Source: DASQPE01 sp041488455 (GTDB taxonomy: Bacteria > Gemmatimonadota > Gemmatimonadetes > Gemmatimonadales > GWC2-71-9). From it: a stretch of DNA of 64,000 nt. How positions within the stretch are numbered: position 1 is the first letter of the stretch; every line of letters starts with the position of its first letter. Both the position numbers and the translations under genes were made by a program. Under the pieces are notes generated by a model that saw nothing but the letters and a program-made list of their open reading frames with translations, was not told the DNA's origin and did no database searches. Shown here piece by piece: positions 7,606 to 18,335 of the stretch. The stretch spans positions 1 through 64,000 of the forward strand of contig JBGPPG010000002.1 in the NCBI GenBank assembly GCA_041488455.1, given 5' to 3'.

Positions 7606-8301
7606 TCAGGTCAGGATCGCGTGGAGGACCCGGTCGGTGTCCCCGAGATCCGCGAAGACCGCGTGGGCTCCGCAGGCGGTGAGCTGCTCCACCGAATAGG
7701 CGCCGGTCGCTACCGCGACGGCCCGCGCCCCGATCCCCGCCCCGCACGCGACGTCCGCCGGTGTGTCGCCGATGATGACGACCTCGGCACCCGCGGGCGC
7801 CCGCCCGAAGAACGGCTCCGCCCGCCGCGCCGCGATCGGCGGGAGGTCCGGGCGGTGCGCGGCGTCGGAGCCGTACGCGCCGACCTTGAACCGGGCCGGA
7901 TCCAGCCCGGCGGCGCGCAGCTTGAGCGCCGCGCCGCGCTCGAGGTTGCCGGTGAGCAGGCCGAGCACGACGCCGTTGCTTCGCTCCAGACGGTCCAGGA
8001 TCTCGGGGAAGCCGGGCATCAGCCGCGTGCCGGTGGTGGTCGCCAGCTCCTGCTCGAGCAGCGCGACGTAGCGCTCGCAGACCGCCCGGATGCGGTGGCC
8101 GTCATGCGGAACCGGATCGCCCGCTGCGGCCAGCAGCTCGGTCACGATCTGGGGATCGGTCTTGCCGTCAAAGCGGATGCGCTCGAAGGCCGTGCGGTCC
8201 CCTACCTGCTCCGCAAGTGCGGCCGTGATGGCGCGGCGTCCCGCGCCCGCGGTGAGGAGTATGGTGCCGTCGATGTCGAACAGGACCAGACGGAAAGTCA
8301 T
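7606..8301 (-). CDS. HAD-superfamily phosphatase
   Basis: The 231-residue protein opens with RLVLFDIDGTI (HAD motif I, nucleophile and acid/base aspartates), has LTGN as motif II, a lysine before motif III, and VIIGDTPADV as motif IV, with an alpha-helical cap between I and II. This is the phosphoglycolate phosphatase/beta-phosphoglucomutase subclass, but the substrate cannot be read from the sequence. The long open frame upstream to 8388 is not conserved in style; ATG 8301 directly precedes motif I and was chosen. Confidence 0.85.
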   Translation of the reverse strand: MTFRLVLFDIDGTILLTAGAGRRAITAALAEQVGDRTAFERIRFDGKTDPQIVTELLAAAGDPVPHDGHRIRAVCERYVALLEQELATTTGTRLMPGFPEILDRLERSNGVVLGLLTGNLERGAALKLRAAGLDPARFKVGAYGSDAAHRPDLPPIAARRAEPFFGRAPAGAEVVIIGDTPADVACGAGIGARAVAVATGAYSVEQLTACGAHAVFADLGDTDRVLHAILT

Positions 8302-8318
8302 CGGAAGGATCCGGCCAT

Positions 8319-9101
8319 CTAGTCTCCGACTCGCCGCACCATCACGAGACGGTCTCGCAGCCCCGCGGCCCGCGTCCCGGGGCGCCACGACTCCCGCACC
8401 GCGCCGCCGCAGGCGAGCGCGGAGTGGATGAGCGACTCGCCGCTGGCGGCGATGGCGACATGGGTGATGCCGCCGCCGAACTCGCTCTGGAAGAACACCA
8501 GGTCGCCGGGCCGGAGCGCGGCTGGAGCGATCTCGACGCCGGCGTCAGCCTGGGCGGCCGCATCCCGCGGAAGAGCGACGCCCCGCGCCGCGAACGTCGT
8601 CTGCACCATTCCGGAGCAGTCCACGCCCCACGGGGTAATGCCGCCCCACAGGTAGGGCGCGCCGAGGAAGTGGCGCGCCGCCCACTCCTCGGGCGGAGCC
8701 GCGCGCGCCTCGGCGACGACCTCGGCGAACCTCCGCACGGCGCCCCGCACCACGCGCCCCGCCCGGCCGTCGGGCAGCAGCACGCCATCAGGCACGAGCG
8801 CGGCGCGCGCGCGTAGCGGCAACCGTACCGTGCCGCCGGCCACGGCGACTTCCGCTCCGTCACTCCACGCACGGGCCCGGTCGTTCCACGCCTCGCTCTC
8901 GCGCCGCGTCCACTCCCGCACGTATCCCCGGTTGAGCCACCCTTCGTAACCGTCGCGATCGAGCCGCACGCGCCGCCACTCGACCTTGGCCTCGAGCACC
9001 ACGGCGGTATCCCCCAGGACGAGCTGCGAGAGCTGCTCGGCCCGGAGGCTGGGCTCGGCCAGGAGCGGAGTGACGGCGGAGAGGGAGACGACGGCGGTCA
9101 G
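8319..9101 (-). CDS. NlpC/P60 (C40) cell-wall hydrolase with SH3b domain
   Basis: The C-terminal half is a C40 cysteine peptidase. Catalytic Cys lies in WGVDCSGMVQ, the histidine in GGITHVAIA, and the LRPGDLVFFQ strand sits between them. These enzymes cut peptidoglycan stem peptides. The N-terminal half is an SH3b domain beginning LTAVVSLSAVTPLLAEPS and including EGWLNRGYV. The first ATG/GTG/TTG in frame is GTG 9002, which would remove the first SH3b strands; an in-frame TGA lies just upstream. The CTG at 9099-9101, overlapping the zinc-ribbon stop as CTGA, therefore looks like the start, giving 260 residues. No signal peptide is evident. Confidence 0.75.
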   Translation of the reverse strand: MTAVVSLSAVTPLLAEPSLRAEQLSQLVLGDTAVVLEAKVEWRRVRLDRDGYEGWLNRGYVREWTRRESEAWNDRARAWSDGAEVAVAGGTVRLPLRARAALVPDGVLLPDGRAGRVVRGAVRRFAEVVAEARAAPPEEWAARHFLGAPYLWGGITPWGVDCSGMVQTTFAARGVALPRDAAAQADAGVEIAPAALRPGDLVFFQSEFGGGITHVAIAASGESLIHSALACGGAVRESWRPGTRAAGLRDRLVMVRRVGD

Positions 9102-9283
9102 GTGGACGCCCGTCCGGCTTTGGCGGCGCAGGTCTCACACCGCGTGACGCCGCGGAAGGTGCAGATGAGACAGATGAAGGTGCCGCAGTCCGCGCAGGGG
9201 TAGCCCTCGGAGGCGCGCTCCTCACGGCCGCAGGCGCGGCAGCGCATCGCGTCTTTTTCCTGGGGCTCGTGGCGCTGCGTCAT
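9098..9283 (-). CDS. small zinc-ribbon protein with four CxxC knuckles
   Basis: A 61-residue protein with four pairs of cysteines (CRAC, CADC, CLIC, CETC), enough for two zinc sites or one crossed-brace site. No further domain is visible and no function is assigned. An internal ATG at 9247, directly before RCRACG, has a better Shine-Dalgarno (AGGAAA about 8 nt upstream) and would give 49 residues. The gene sits 8 nt after the NtrC-type regulator stop, and its stop overlaps the CTG of the NlpC/P60 gene. Confidence 0.65.
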   Translation of the reverse strand: MTQRHEPQEKDAMRCRACGREERASEGYPCADCGTFICLICTFRGVTRCETCAAKAGRAST

Positions 9284-9291
9284 TCGAAGGC

Positions 9292-10638
<1,347 letters not shown>

Positions 10639-10685
10639 CTACCACGACCCGGCCAACGGATGGGCCTCGCAAGAGGGTGCTTTCC

Positions 10686-10728
10686 TTTGACACCTTCATC
10701 ACTTCACAAGTTAGCACTGACTGTCAAA
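10686..10728. promoter_or_regulatory. inverted TTTGACA/TGTCAAA pair upstream of the regulator gene
   Basis: TTTGACA (10686-10692) and TGTCAAA (10722-10728) form an inverted pair 29 nt apart in the 123-nt gap between the lipid kinase and NtrC-type genes. The minus-strand copy can serve as a -35 (TTGACA), but no good -10 follows at normal spacing. It could be an operator for autoregulation; this is a guess. Confidence 0.3.
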
Positions 10729-10761
10729 AAACGGGAACAGCGAGGAGGACCCCGCCGGCTC

Positions 10762-11661
10762 TCACGCCGGCACCATCACCCGGATCGCTCCCGGCACCAC
10801 ACTGGCCGTAAAGGGCGTCTCCCCGTCCGGCTCCCCGTCGAGCTGCACCGGCTCCGGCGTGGCCGTACGCACGGTGATCTCCCGTCCGCGGGCGTAGGCG
10901 ACCAACCCCTTGGGGATCGGGCGGTCCGGCCCGGCGCGGAGCAGCTGCCACACCGCACGGACGCTCTGGGCCACGCTGTCGGCCCGCATCACCACGACGT
11001 CCAGCTGGCCGTCGTCGGGCGAGATCCCCGCACCCAGCCGGACATACGGCGGGAATATCTCGCCGCAGTTGGCCACCAGGATCATCGCCGCGTTCGCGTC
11101 GTACTCCGCGCCGTCCACCGTGATGTGGTGCGGCGTGCTTCGCACGTCCACGATGAGCCGCAGGGTCGTGGCGACGTAGGCGGCCATTCCCCAACGGCGC
11201 TTGTGCTCGGACGCCGTCCCCGCCATCACTCGCGCATCCATGCCGGCGCCGCACGCCACCGCGAAATAGCGCGTACCGCTCGGCCGCTCCATCCGGCCCA
11301 GGTCGATGCGGCGCGCTCGGCCCCGCACCAGCACTTCCGCCGCGCGCGCGGGAGATGCAGGGATCCGGAGATTGCCCGCCAGCAGATTGCCGGTGCCGCC
11401 GGGCACGACGCCGAGGGCCACTTGGGTGCCCACCAGCGCAGCGGCCGCCTGCATGGTGGTCCCGTCGCCCCCGAACACCGCGACCATGTCGACCGCCTCC
11501 CGCACGCCGTACTCCGCCAGGCGGCGCGCATCGCCCGGTCCGCCGGTGGCGACGAGCTCGGTGCGCCAGCCCGCAGCCCGGAGCGCGTCGCGCACGACGT
11601 TCACGGCGACCGGCTCCGTCCGGGCCGCGGCCGGGTTGGTGATGAGAAGTGCGGTGGCCAA
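10762..11661 (-). CDS. diacylglycerol/lipid kinase, YegS/DgkB family
   Basis: The 299-residue protein has the diacylglycerol-kinase catalytic core: an N-terminal LLITNPAAAR strand, VFGGDGT (ATP-binding glycine motif, about residue 63), PGGTGNLLA, and a C-terminal all-beta domain with LDGEPDGETPF. These cytosolic kinases phosphorylate diacylglycerol or related lipids. The start is TTG at 11661 with GGGAG about 8 nt upstream; TamB stops 1 nt before. It forms the last gene of a TamA-TamB-kinase group, consistent with an envelope-lipid role. DgkB and YegS cannot be separated from the sequence alone. Confidence 0.88.
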   Translation of the reverse strand: MATALLITNPAAARTEPVAVNVVRDALRAAGWRTELVATGGPGDARRLAEYGVREAVDMVAVFGGDGTTMQAAAALVGTQVALGVVPGGTGNLLAGNLRIPASPARAAEVLVRGRARRIDLGRMERPSGTRYFAVACGAGMDARVMAGTASEHKRRWGMAAYVATTLRLIVDVRSTPHHITVDGAEYDANAAMILVANCGEIFPPYVRLGAGISPDDGQLDVVVMRADSVAQSVRAVWQLLRAGPDRPIPKGLVAYARGREITVRTATPEPVQLDGEPDGETPFTASVVPGAIRVMVPA

Positions 11662-11662
11662 G

Positions 11663-14600
11663 CTAAAACTCCCGCTCCCAGAAGACGTCGGCGCCGATCT
11701 GATAGCGGCTCGTGGAGAGATAGCTGTTGTATCCGGCCACGGTGCACGAGCTGAAGGTCGGCTCGAAGCTGGTCTGGAACCGCCACGCCTGGCTGAAGCG
11801 GTACTCGAAGGTTGCGCCGAAATTCTGCGCGCCGAACGAGTTCGACTGCGAGGCTCCCCCGCAGAAGCCGGCGTTCAGCGTGACGAAGCTCTTGCTCCCG
11901 ATCCGCCAACCGAACGCGAAGCGGCTCACGGCCGCACCGCCCGCGGTCGCGATGCCCGGCTGGAACTCGACGTAGTCGATCGGAACGCCGAGGTCCGAGA
12001 TGAGGAAGCGCTCGACCTCGCTGGAGAACGCGGCCACGACATTCTGGAGCGCCGACTGGTTGATCTGGCCCGACGCGACCGCGTCTCCGGCCGGTGAGCC
12101 GAAGATCAGATAGGACGCGAGATCGGTCTCGGGAATCGGCGGCCGCACAGGGCTCTCCAGCGCGAGCTTGGGGGCGTAGAGGGTCCCGGTGATTCGCGCT
12201 ACCACCGGGATCTCCTCGTTGGTACGCACGGTCCGCACGATGTGCTGCGCCGTGATGTCGAGCTCGGCGTTGAGATCCGGCGTGCCGAAGTACCGCACGG
12301 TTCCCTGGTTTACGGTGAAGTCGCGGGTCACCGGCCCGATTTTGAGCGCGTAGGTCCCCCGCACCGCCTCGAGCGTGCCCACCGGCCGGTACTCCCGCTT
12401 GAGCTTGCTCACCGTGAGCTGCCCCGCGAGCTGGATGTTGGCCTCCGTGGACCGGAGGAAGAAGCCCTCGCCCACCGTGAGTGCGAGCGAGTCCACCGTG
12501 AGCGAGTCGAGAAAGCGGTTCTGGAAGCCGGCGCCCAGATTGGCCCGCCGGACGAGTGACGTGTCCACCAGATCCGCGATCGTCGGGTCCTCGAGGTTGA
12601 TGATCTGCTTGTTGATCAGGTCCGCGAAGTACAGGAAGCCCTGATTCACCGTGGCGCTGCCGGACGCATGCGCCGCGAGCACCGGCCCGCGGAGCTGCAC
12701 TTTCCCGGTGGCGGTGAGGCTCAGAAAGTTGCGAATGTTGAGCGCCTGGAACCGGCTCGCGTCCAAGTCGAAGTTGAGGAGCGGGTGTGAGAGGCTGTCG
12801 AAGCGGAGGCCGCCGGTGATTTCCAGGGTGCCGCCGCCGCTCGTCACCAGCCCGTAGGGGATCAGCAGGGAGTCGCCGCGCAACTCGCCCCGGGCGAGGA
12901 TCGCGGCGTACCGCACGCCGATACCGGGGATGGTCATCGCACCCCGGCTCACGTTGGCGAAGCCGCCCACCTGGGGGTGAGCCCACGTGCCGCTCACCTG
13001 CGCCTCCGCGACGACCTGGCCTTCGACGTCCTTGATCCCGGGAAGGACGGCTTCCAGAAGCCCGAGGTCTGCGCTGTCCGCGCGTGCCCGCACGGTGAGG
13101 GGGCCGTCGAGCTGCCGCCGCGTGACGCCGGTAAATCCGAGGTCGAGGGGCAGGTTGGCGTTGACCTCCAGCACCTCGGTGCCGGTGCGGAAGATGCCCG
13201 CGTGCGCGTCGAGGCGCCGACTATCGTACTTGATGATGGTGTGCGCGAACGGGGCGTGGAAGTCGCCGAAGATGGCATCCTCGAGCCAGGCGCTCCCCTC
13301 GGCCTTCGGCTCACGGGCCGTGCCGCCGAGCGCGAGCGTGAAGCCGACCTTGCCGGACGTGCCGGCGGTGTCGCGCTGGATGAGCCCGTAGACATCCTGG
13401 AGATCGATACCGAACGCGTCGAGCGAGAGCGCCCCGGGAGCGTCGCCGGGCAGGCTGCCCCGCGCGGTGATCCGGCCCGTCCCGTCCCTGGCCTCGAGGA
13501 CGAACGGCGTGAGCCCCGGCGCGGAGTCCGACATGGTCAGGAGCGCCGGTGCCTTCAGCCGCCAGCTCCCGGTCGCGAGCTGGGCGTCGAGGCTCTCGAC
13601 CGCGAGCAACCGGCGCTCGCCCTGCCGCCACCAGTGCCCGCCACCCGCGAGCCGGGACGGCACCTCGTTCCCGATCGCCACGCCGCCGTTCCACTCGAGC
13701 GAGTCGGCGAGGCCCCGGGCCTGGAGACTTACGTGACGGAAGACCCGCTCGCGCATGCCGAGCGAGTCGATGCCGAACGCGGCCGTGATCACCGGGCGGG
13801 TGCCGCCCACGTAGGTGAAGGCGCCGATCGCGGTCTGAGCCCGGAGCGTGCTCCACGCCAGGTTCCGCCCCTGGAACGACGCCGCGAGATCCAGCGAGTC
13901 CAGGCTGCGCCCCAACGTGAGGGAGCCTCTCGCGGCGCCGTCCAGCGGCCGGGAGTCGGCCGCGGTGTCCCGCACGAGCCCGGTCCATGCAACCAGCACC
14001 GAGTCGAACACGCCGAGGCTGTCGGTCTGGATGTCGAACGCCATCCTGCCCTCGTACGGCCGGCTCCAGCCGAGGGTGCCGCGGCCGCGGGCTGTGACCT
14101 TGGCCAGCCTGCCGTCGAGCGTGTCCACCGTGATCAGGCTGTCGTGGACCGCCACGCGCGCGACCAGCGTGTCGAGCGGGAGGTCCCGCAGGCGCCCCGG
14201 GCCGAGCGCCAGGGTCAACCGCCCGTCGGGCGCGCGGGCGGTATCGGTCACGCCCGTCACATCCAGCGTCCCGTTCAGGCTGGTCGTCGGACCGGTCGCG
14301 CGCAGGGCTGCGAGATCGAAGTGGCGGAACTCGAGCCTGAGATCCTCCGCTTCCCAGCGGGGCGGGAGCACGGCGATCGTGCCCTTCGCGTCCACCGTGC
14401 CGATCGCGCCGCTTACCGAGGCATCCACGGCCAGGTGCGCCAGCGCCCCGTTGAGCCGGACACGGCCGGTCAGGTCGCCCTTGCTCACCACCGCCGGGAA
14501 TGCGCGCCGGATGCCCTCGAACGAGAGCGGCTCGAGCGCCACGTCGGCGTCCAGCCGCAACGTGTCGCGCCGGGTGTCCAGATGCACCGTTCCCTCGATC

Positions 14601-16066
14601 ACGCTGATAGGCCGGTCCTGGTCCTGATGCTGCGCCGTGCCGACGAAGGTCACGTTGCGCAGCGGCCCGTTCAGGGTGCCCGTGGCCTGGAGCCGGCCCG
14701 GCACGATGATCGCCGGCGCCAGGCGGCGGACGGTGCCGAGGTCCACGTCGGACTCGCTCACGGCGAGATCACGGAACGCCAGGCCGTTCGTCGGCGTGAC
14801 GCTCACGCGACCCTCCGCGGCGATGTGCGTCACCGGCTTGCCCGCCACTTCCTCGTCGGCGTAGTCCCAATCGACCTTGACATCCAGCGCATCGAGGAAG
14901 CCTGCGCCCGCGGTCGAGCCGGAGAGCGTCCCGAAGAACGGGAGGTCCGAGACGAACGGGCGGATCTCGTCGAGGTCGAGGTCCTTGTGCGTGAGCTTCA
15001 GGTCGCGGATGCCGAGGCCGCGCCGGTGGTCGTCGAGCGCGGTGAGCTGGCCGTCGATCCGGGTCGGGCCGCGCGCCAGGTGGAGGTCGGTGACCACGAA
15101 CGCGGTCCGCATGCCGCTTTCGGAGTGCGCCGCCACGGTCCCGCGTCCCGTGAAATCCGGAAAGTTGGGCGAGATCCACCTGAGGTCGATGAGGCTAGCC
15201 TGGGTCGCGACGACCTGGAAGTCGTACAGCGTGGTGTCGTGCGGCCAGGTCACCGCGCCTCCACCCGTGAAACGGGTGTGCGGCAAGGCCCCGCGGCGGA
15301 GACTGAACACAACGCTGTCGCCCCGCAGGCGCACGCGCCCCGCCGCGTCCCGGACCACGATCTGCGGATCGCTCACGCGCGTCGCGAGGGTGTCCAGATC
15401 CACCAGGAACGGCCGATGGTCGGGCGTGCTGATGCGCATGCGCGCCATGGTCGTCGTGATCTGCGTGAACTCGATCACCCTCCGGAGGCCCTCGGGGCCC
15501 GACTCGATCACCCGTCCGGGCTTGGTCCGCTCGGCGGCGAGCGCCGAGTCCCGCTCGGCCTGGGTCGTGAGCCGAGGCGGAGGGGACCACGGGAGCAGCA
15601 GGCGGAACGTGCCGTCGCGCACGCGGAGGTCGCGGAACTCGATCAGCGGTGGCGTGCCGCCGCCCGGGCCGCCCAGCCGCAGCACGTCCTCGTAGTTCAT
15701 CCGTCCGTTCGCGTGCTTGATGAGCTGGATCGTGGGCCGCTCCACTTGGAGACGGGCCAGCACGAAGCGGCGGGCGAGGAAGTTGGGGAACCGGTACGCG
15801 ACGCGGACGTGCGGCAGGTCGGCGAGCAGCGCGCCGGAGGTGTCGCGGACCACGAGCCCCTCGATCGTCAGATCGTAGAGAAATGACCCCGAGACCGACC
15901 CGACCTGCACCGATCCATTGAGGGCCCGGCTCAGCTCGCTCGACACGGTCCGCGCCAGCAGGTCGCGCCCGGGCGGCGAGAGCACCAGCGCCGTCACCAC
16001 GCCGAGGATGCCGGCCAGCGTCCCCAGCAGCACGACGAACACGAAGCGCGCGATCCGGCGGCGCAT
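11663..16066 (-). CDS. tamB: TamB-like translocation/assembly module protein
   Basis: A 1467-residue AsmA/TamB-family protein. One N-terminal membrane anchor (residues 5-30) is followed by more than a thousand residues of beta-strand repeats, with a C-terminal DUF490/TamB domain ending in aromatic WEREF. Family members span the periplasm as a hydrophobic beta-taco and move phospholipids or help outer-membrane protein assembly with TamA. Typical family segments include the LLARTVSSELSRAL start and a late GTPDLNAELDITAQH stretch. Its ATG shares one base with the TamA stop (TGATG). The long open frame on the opposite strand (12977-15886) is a high-GC shadow. Confidence 0.9.
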   Translation of the reverse strand: MRRRIARFVFVVLLGTLAGILGVVTALVLSPPGRDLLARTVSSELSRALNGSVQVGSVSGSFLYDLTIEGLVVRDTSGALLADLPHVRVAYRFPNFLARRFVLARLQVERPTIQLIKHANGRMNYEDVLRLGGPGGGTPPLIEFRDLRVRDGTFRLLLPWSPPPRLTTQAERDSALAAERTKPGRVIESGPEGLRRVIEFTQITTTMARMRISTPDHRPFLVDLDTLATRVSDPQIVVRDAAGRVRLRGDSVVFSLRRGALPHTRFTGGGAVTWPHDTTLYDFQVVATQASLIDLRWISPNFPDFTGRGTVAAHSESGMRTAFVVTDLHLARGPTRIDGQLTALDDHRRGLGIRDLKLTHKDLDLDEIRPFVSDLPFFGTLSGSTAGAGFLDALDVKVDWDYADEEVAGKPVTHIAAEGRVSVTPTNGLAFRDLAVSESDVDLGTVRRLAPAIIVPGRLQATGTLNGPLRNVTFVGTAQHQDQDRPISVIEGTVHLDTRRDTLRLDADVALEPLSFEGIRRAFPAVVSKGDLTGRVRLNGALAHLAVDASVSGAIGTVDAKGTIAVLPPRWEAEDLRLEFRHFDLAALRATGPTTSLNGTLDVTGVTDTARAPDGRLTLALGPGRLRDLPLDTLVARVAVHDSLITVDTLDGRLAKVTARGRGTLGWSRPYEGRMAFDIQTDSLGVFDSVLVAWTGLVRDTAADSRPLDGAARGSLTLGRSLDSLDLAASFQGRNLAWSTLRAQTAIGAFTYVGGTRPVITAAFGIDSLGMRERVFRHVSLQARGLADSLEWNGGVAIGNEVPSRLAGGGHWWRQGERRLLAVESLDAQLATGSWRLKAPALLTMSDSAPGLTPFVLEARDGTGRITARGSLPGDAPGALSLDAFGIDLQDVYGLIQRDTAGTSGKVGFTLALGGTAREPKAEGSAWLEDAIFGDFHAPFAHTIIKYDSRRLDAHAGIFRTGTEVLEVNANLPLDLGFTGVTRRQLDGPLTVRARADSADLGLLEAVLPGIKDVEGQVVAEAQVSGTWAHPQVGGFANVSRGAMTIPGIGVRYAAILARGELRGDSLLIPYGLVTSGGGTLEITGGLRFDSLSHPLLNFDLDASRFQALNIRNFLSLTATGKVQLRGPVLAAHASGSATVNQGFLYFADLINKQIINLEDPTIADLVDTSLVRRANLGAGFQNRFLDSLTVDSLALTVGEGFFLRSTEANIQLAGQLTVSKLKREYRPVGTLEAVRGTYALKIGPVTRDFTVNQGTVRYFGTPDLNAELDITAQHIVRTVRTNEEIPVVARITGTLYAPKLALESPVRPPIPETDLASYLIFGSPAGDAVASGQINQSALQNVVAAFSSEVERFLISDLGVPIDYVEFQPGIATAGGAAVSRFAFGWRIGSKSFVTLNAGFCGGASQSNSFGAQNFGATFEYRFSQAWRFQTSFEPTFSSCTVAGYNSYLSTSRYQIGADVFWEREF

Positions 16067-18159
16067 CAGAACGGCTGCCCCACCGAGAACTGGAACGTCA
16101 GCGGTACCCCGAAGATCCGATTCCGCCGGTCCACCGAGAACCCGTCCTGGACCTTCGTGAGGGCGCCGGTCGAGTCGGTCTTGAAGAGGGCGCCCGGCAG
16201 CAGGGAGTACGGGTTGTACGCGATGTCCAGCCGGGCCGGGCCGAGCGGCGTGGCGATGCGGAGGCCGAACCCGGGCGTGAGGCGGAGCCGGGCCGGCGCG
16301 AGGTCGGTGCGGCCGCGCTCCCAGAGCATCCCGGCGTCGAGGAACGCCGCGAGCCGCATCCTGGAAGGGAAGATTGGCGAGGGGAGGCGCAGCTCCACGT
16401 TGCCCACGGCCAGCGCGTTGCCACCGGTGGGCGCCACCTGGACCGAATCGGGCGACAGCCGGTCCGGTGTGACGGCCTGCGCCAGCGCCGTCGAGGTCAC
16501 CACGTAAACCACCGGTCCCAGCTCGTTCCGGCCGAAGCCGCGCACGTCGTTCGGACCGCCGGCGTAGAAGCGCTGCTCCGGCGGCACGAAGGCGTTCGTC
16601 TGGTTGCCCAGCGCCACCGCCGGCGAGAAGATGAGCCCGCCCCGAAGCCGCCAGCTCAGGACCACGCTACCGCCGAGCGGCCGGTACCAGGCCGCGTCCC
16701 CTAGCACCCGGGTAAACTGCTGAAACGCCGACGACCCGATGAGCTTGGAGGCGTAGGTCACTTCCAGCGTCGCGTTGGAGCCCCGGGTCGGATCGATTGG
16801 GCTGTTCGCCCGCGGGCGGCTTATGCGCGCGGTGAGGGCGGCCAGGAGCCGGCGCTGCTGGAGCTGGTCGATCACGTCGGGCGTGCACGCGTTGAAGAAC
16901 GCGCAGAAGCTCGCGGGCGTGGCCTCGGTCCGGCCGTAGGAGATGGTGTAGGCGATGGAGACGGGGTACTGCCGCCGCGGAGTCTCGTGCAGCAGCTCGA
17001 CCGTGGTGCCGATGTCGGTGCGGACATACACCTTGAACTCCGACCGCCGCTCGGCGAACGCCGAGAGACTCAGCGTGTTGGTGGGCGAGAGGAACGCCGG
17101 CCGGCGCAGCGTGGCGGCGAGCTGGTAGTTGAAGCGGGAGGACCCGATCGAGTCCTCGCGGGACACGCTGCAGATGTTCTTGTCGAACCCGAAGTCGAAC
17201 GGGCGTCCGACGCCGATCCGCGAGACGTTGCCGGTAATGTCGAGCACCCGCCCCTGGCCGAGAAAATTGCGCACCGTCCAGTTGGCCTGGGTCCGGAAGC
17301 ATTCGGTCGTGGCGTACCCCACGCCGGCCCGCACCCTGAACGGCGGGCTCTCGCTCACGCGAACCAGGATCGGGACCGAGTCTCCGGGCGTGTAGTTCGC
17401 CGAGTCGATGTCCACCGTGGCCGAGCGGACGAGATCGCTCTTGTACAGGTTCCGCTGGCTCTGGAACATCTCGTCCCGGGAGAACGGCCGCCCGGCCCGC
17501 GCCACGAGCAGATCCCGCACCACGGCCGAGTCCACCCGCTTCACGCCCTCCACTCGGACGGTGCTGAAGCGCGCCCGCCGGCCGGGCGACACGTCGAGTG
17601 TCAGGTCGGCGGTATACTGGTCGCGGCTGCTCACGAACCCGGCATAGACCGCGGCTTCCGGAAAGCCCCGGTTCTTGAGCCGCGTGGCGATGGTGTCGGC
17701 GGTGGCCTGCATGAGATACCGGTTGAACACCTGCCCCTCGTGGAGCGGCAGATCGAGGAGCAGCCGCTTCTTCGGCTGCTCGGGGATCGAGTCCAGCCCG
17801 TTGATCGCCAGGCTGGTGACGATGACCGGCCTGCCTTCCTCGATCCGGAACGTGACGTACACGTCGCGGTCGGTCCGGCGGACCGTCGTGTCCACGGCAA
17901 CGTCGGGAAAGCCGCTTCGCTTGTACAGCACCTCGAGCCGGAGCACATCGCGGCGGAATTCTGTCTCATCGAAATAACGCTTCTCACCCAACCCGATCCA
18001 CCGGACCAACGGAAAGGTCGCGAACCAGCTCGACTGGGTGGTGCCGATCGCCGCGGAGAGCGTGGTCTTGTTGATGGAGGCGTTGCCTTCGAACTTGAGC
18101 TGTCGCACCACCCTCGGCTGCTCCTGCGCAGCCGCGGGCCGGGGCGCGAGCCCGACCAA
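16066..18159 (-). CDS. tamA: TamA/BamA-family outer-membrane protein (Omp85)
   Basis: The protein has POTRA domains at its N-terminus (RQLKFEGNASINKTTL, VTSLAINGLDSIPEQ, FSTVRVEGVKRVDS) and a 16-strand Omp85 barrel with the lid-lock motif in GGPNDVRGFGRNELGP. Pairing with tamB in one operon supports TamA. The visible start is TTG 18159 (697 residues), but this cuts a good signal peptide. The open frame continues upstream through RRAPTGLRIPGTGLLALL, and no ATG/GTG/TTG exists there. An ATT at 18226-18228, 6 nt after GGAG, would give the full signal peptide. Start uncertain; function firm. Confidence 0.88.
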   Translation of the reverse strand: MVGLAPRPAAAQEQPRVVRQLKFEGNASINKTTLSAAIGTTQSSWFATFPLVRWIGLGEKRYFDETEFRRDVLRLEVLYKRSGFPDVAVDTTVRRTDRDVYVTFRIEEGRPVIVTSLAINGLDSIPEQPKKRLLLDLPLHEGQVFNRYLMQATADTIATRLKNRGFPEAAVYAGFVSSRDQYTADLTLDVSPGRRARFSTVRVEGVKRVDSAVVRDLLVARAGRPFSRDEMFQSQRNLYKSDLVRSATVDIDSANYTPGDSVPILVRVSESPPFRVRAGVGYATTECFRTQANWTVRNFLGQGRVLDITGNVSRIGVGRPFDFGFDKNICSVSREDSIGSSRFNYQLAATLRRPAFLSPTNTLSLSAFAERRSEFKVYVRTDIGTTVELLHETPRRQYPVSIAYTISYGRTEATPASFCAFFNACTPDVIDQLQQRRLLAALTARISRPRANSPIDPTRGSNATLEVTYASKLIGSSAFQQFTRVLGDAAWYRPLGGSVVLSWRLRGGLIFSPAVALGNQTNAFVPPEQRFYAGGPNDVRGFGRNELGPVVYVVTSTALAQAVTPDRLSPDSVQVAPTGGNALAVGNVELRLPSPIFPSRMRLAAFLDAGMLWERGRTDLAPARLRLTPGFGLRIATPLGPARLDIAYNPYSLLPGALFKTDSTGALTKVQDGFSVDRRNRIFGVPLTFQFSVGQPF

Positions 18160-18277
18160 GAGAGCGAGAAGCCCGGTTCCGGGAATTCGGAGGCCGGTGG
18201 GGGCGCGGCGGGCGAAGTGGATCGGAATTCCGCGCTCCGGGGGAGGGAGGACCGGCCCCGGAACCTCCGGCCGGCGA

Positions 18278-18306
18278 TTGACGCGATGCTCTAAGCTCCT
18301 TAGTTT
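18278..18306 (+). promoter_or_regulatory. sigma-70-type promoter of the peptide ABC genes
   Basis: TTGACG (18278-18283) and TAGTTT (18301-18306) are separated by 17 nt. Transcription would start about 20-25 nt before the ATG at 18336. The promoter lies in the divergent gap with tamA. The match is good by the usual consensus but untested in this lineage. Confidence 0.55.
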
Positions 18307-18335
18307 GACGGCCTTACGCTCCTAAGTCAACGCCA

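Noticed and set aside
10681..10760. Sigma-54 promoter upstream of the NtrC-type gene
   Set aside because: The only TTGC on the minus strand has AA instead of GG at the -24 position and a 13-nt distance to the nearest GG.
12977..15886. 969-codon open frame on the plus strand opposite tamB
   Set aside because: It mirrors the GC3-rich codons of tamB, is full of Arg, Ala, Glu and His, and has no domain; the tamB protein is clearly conserved.
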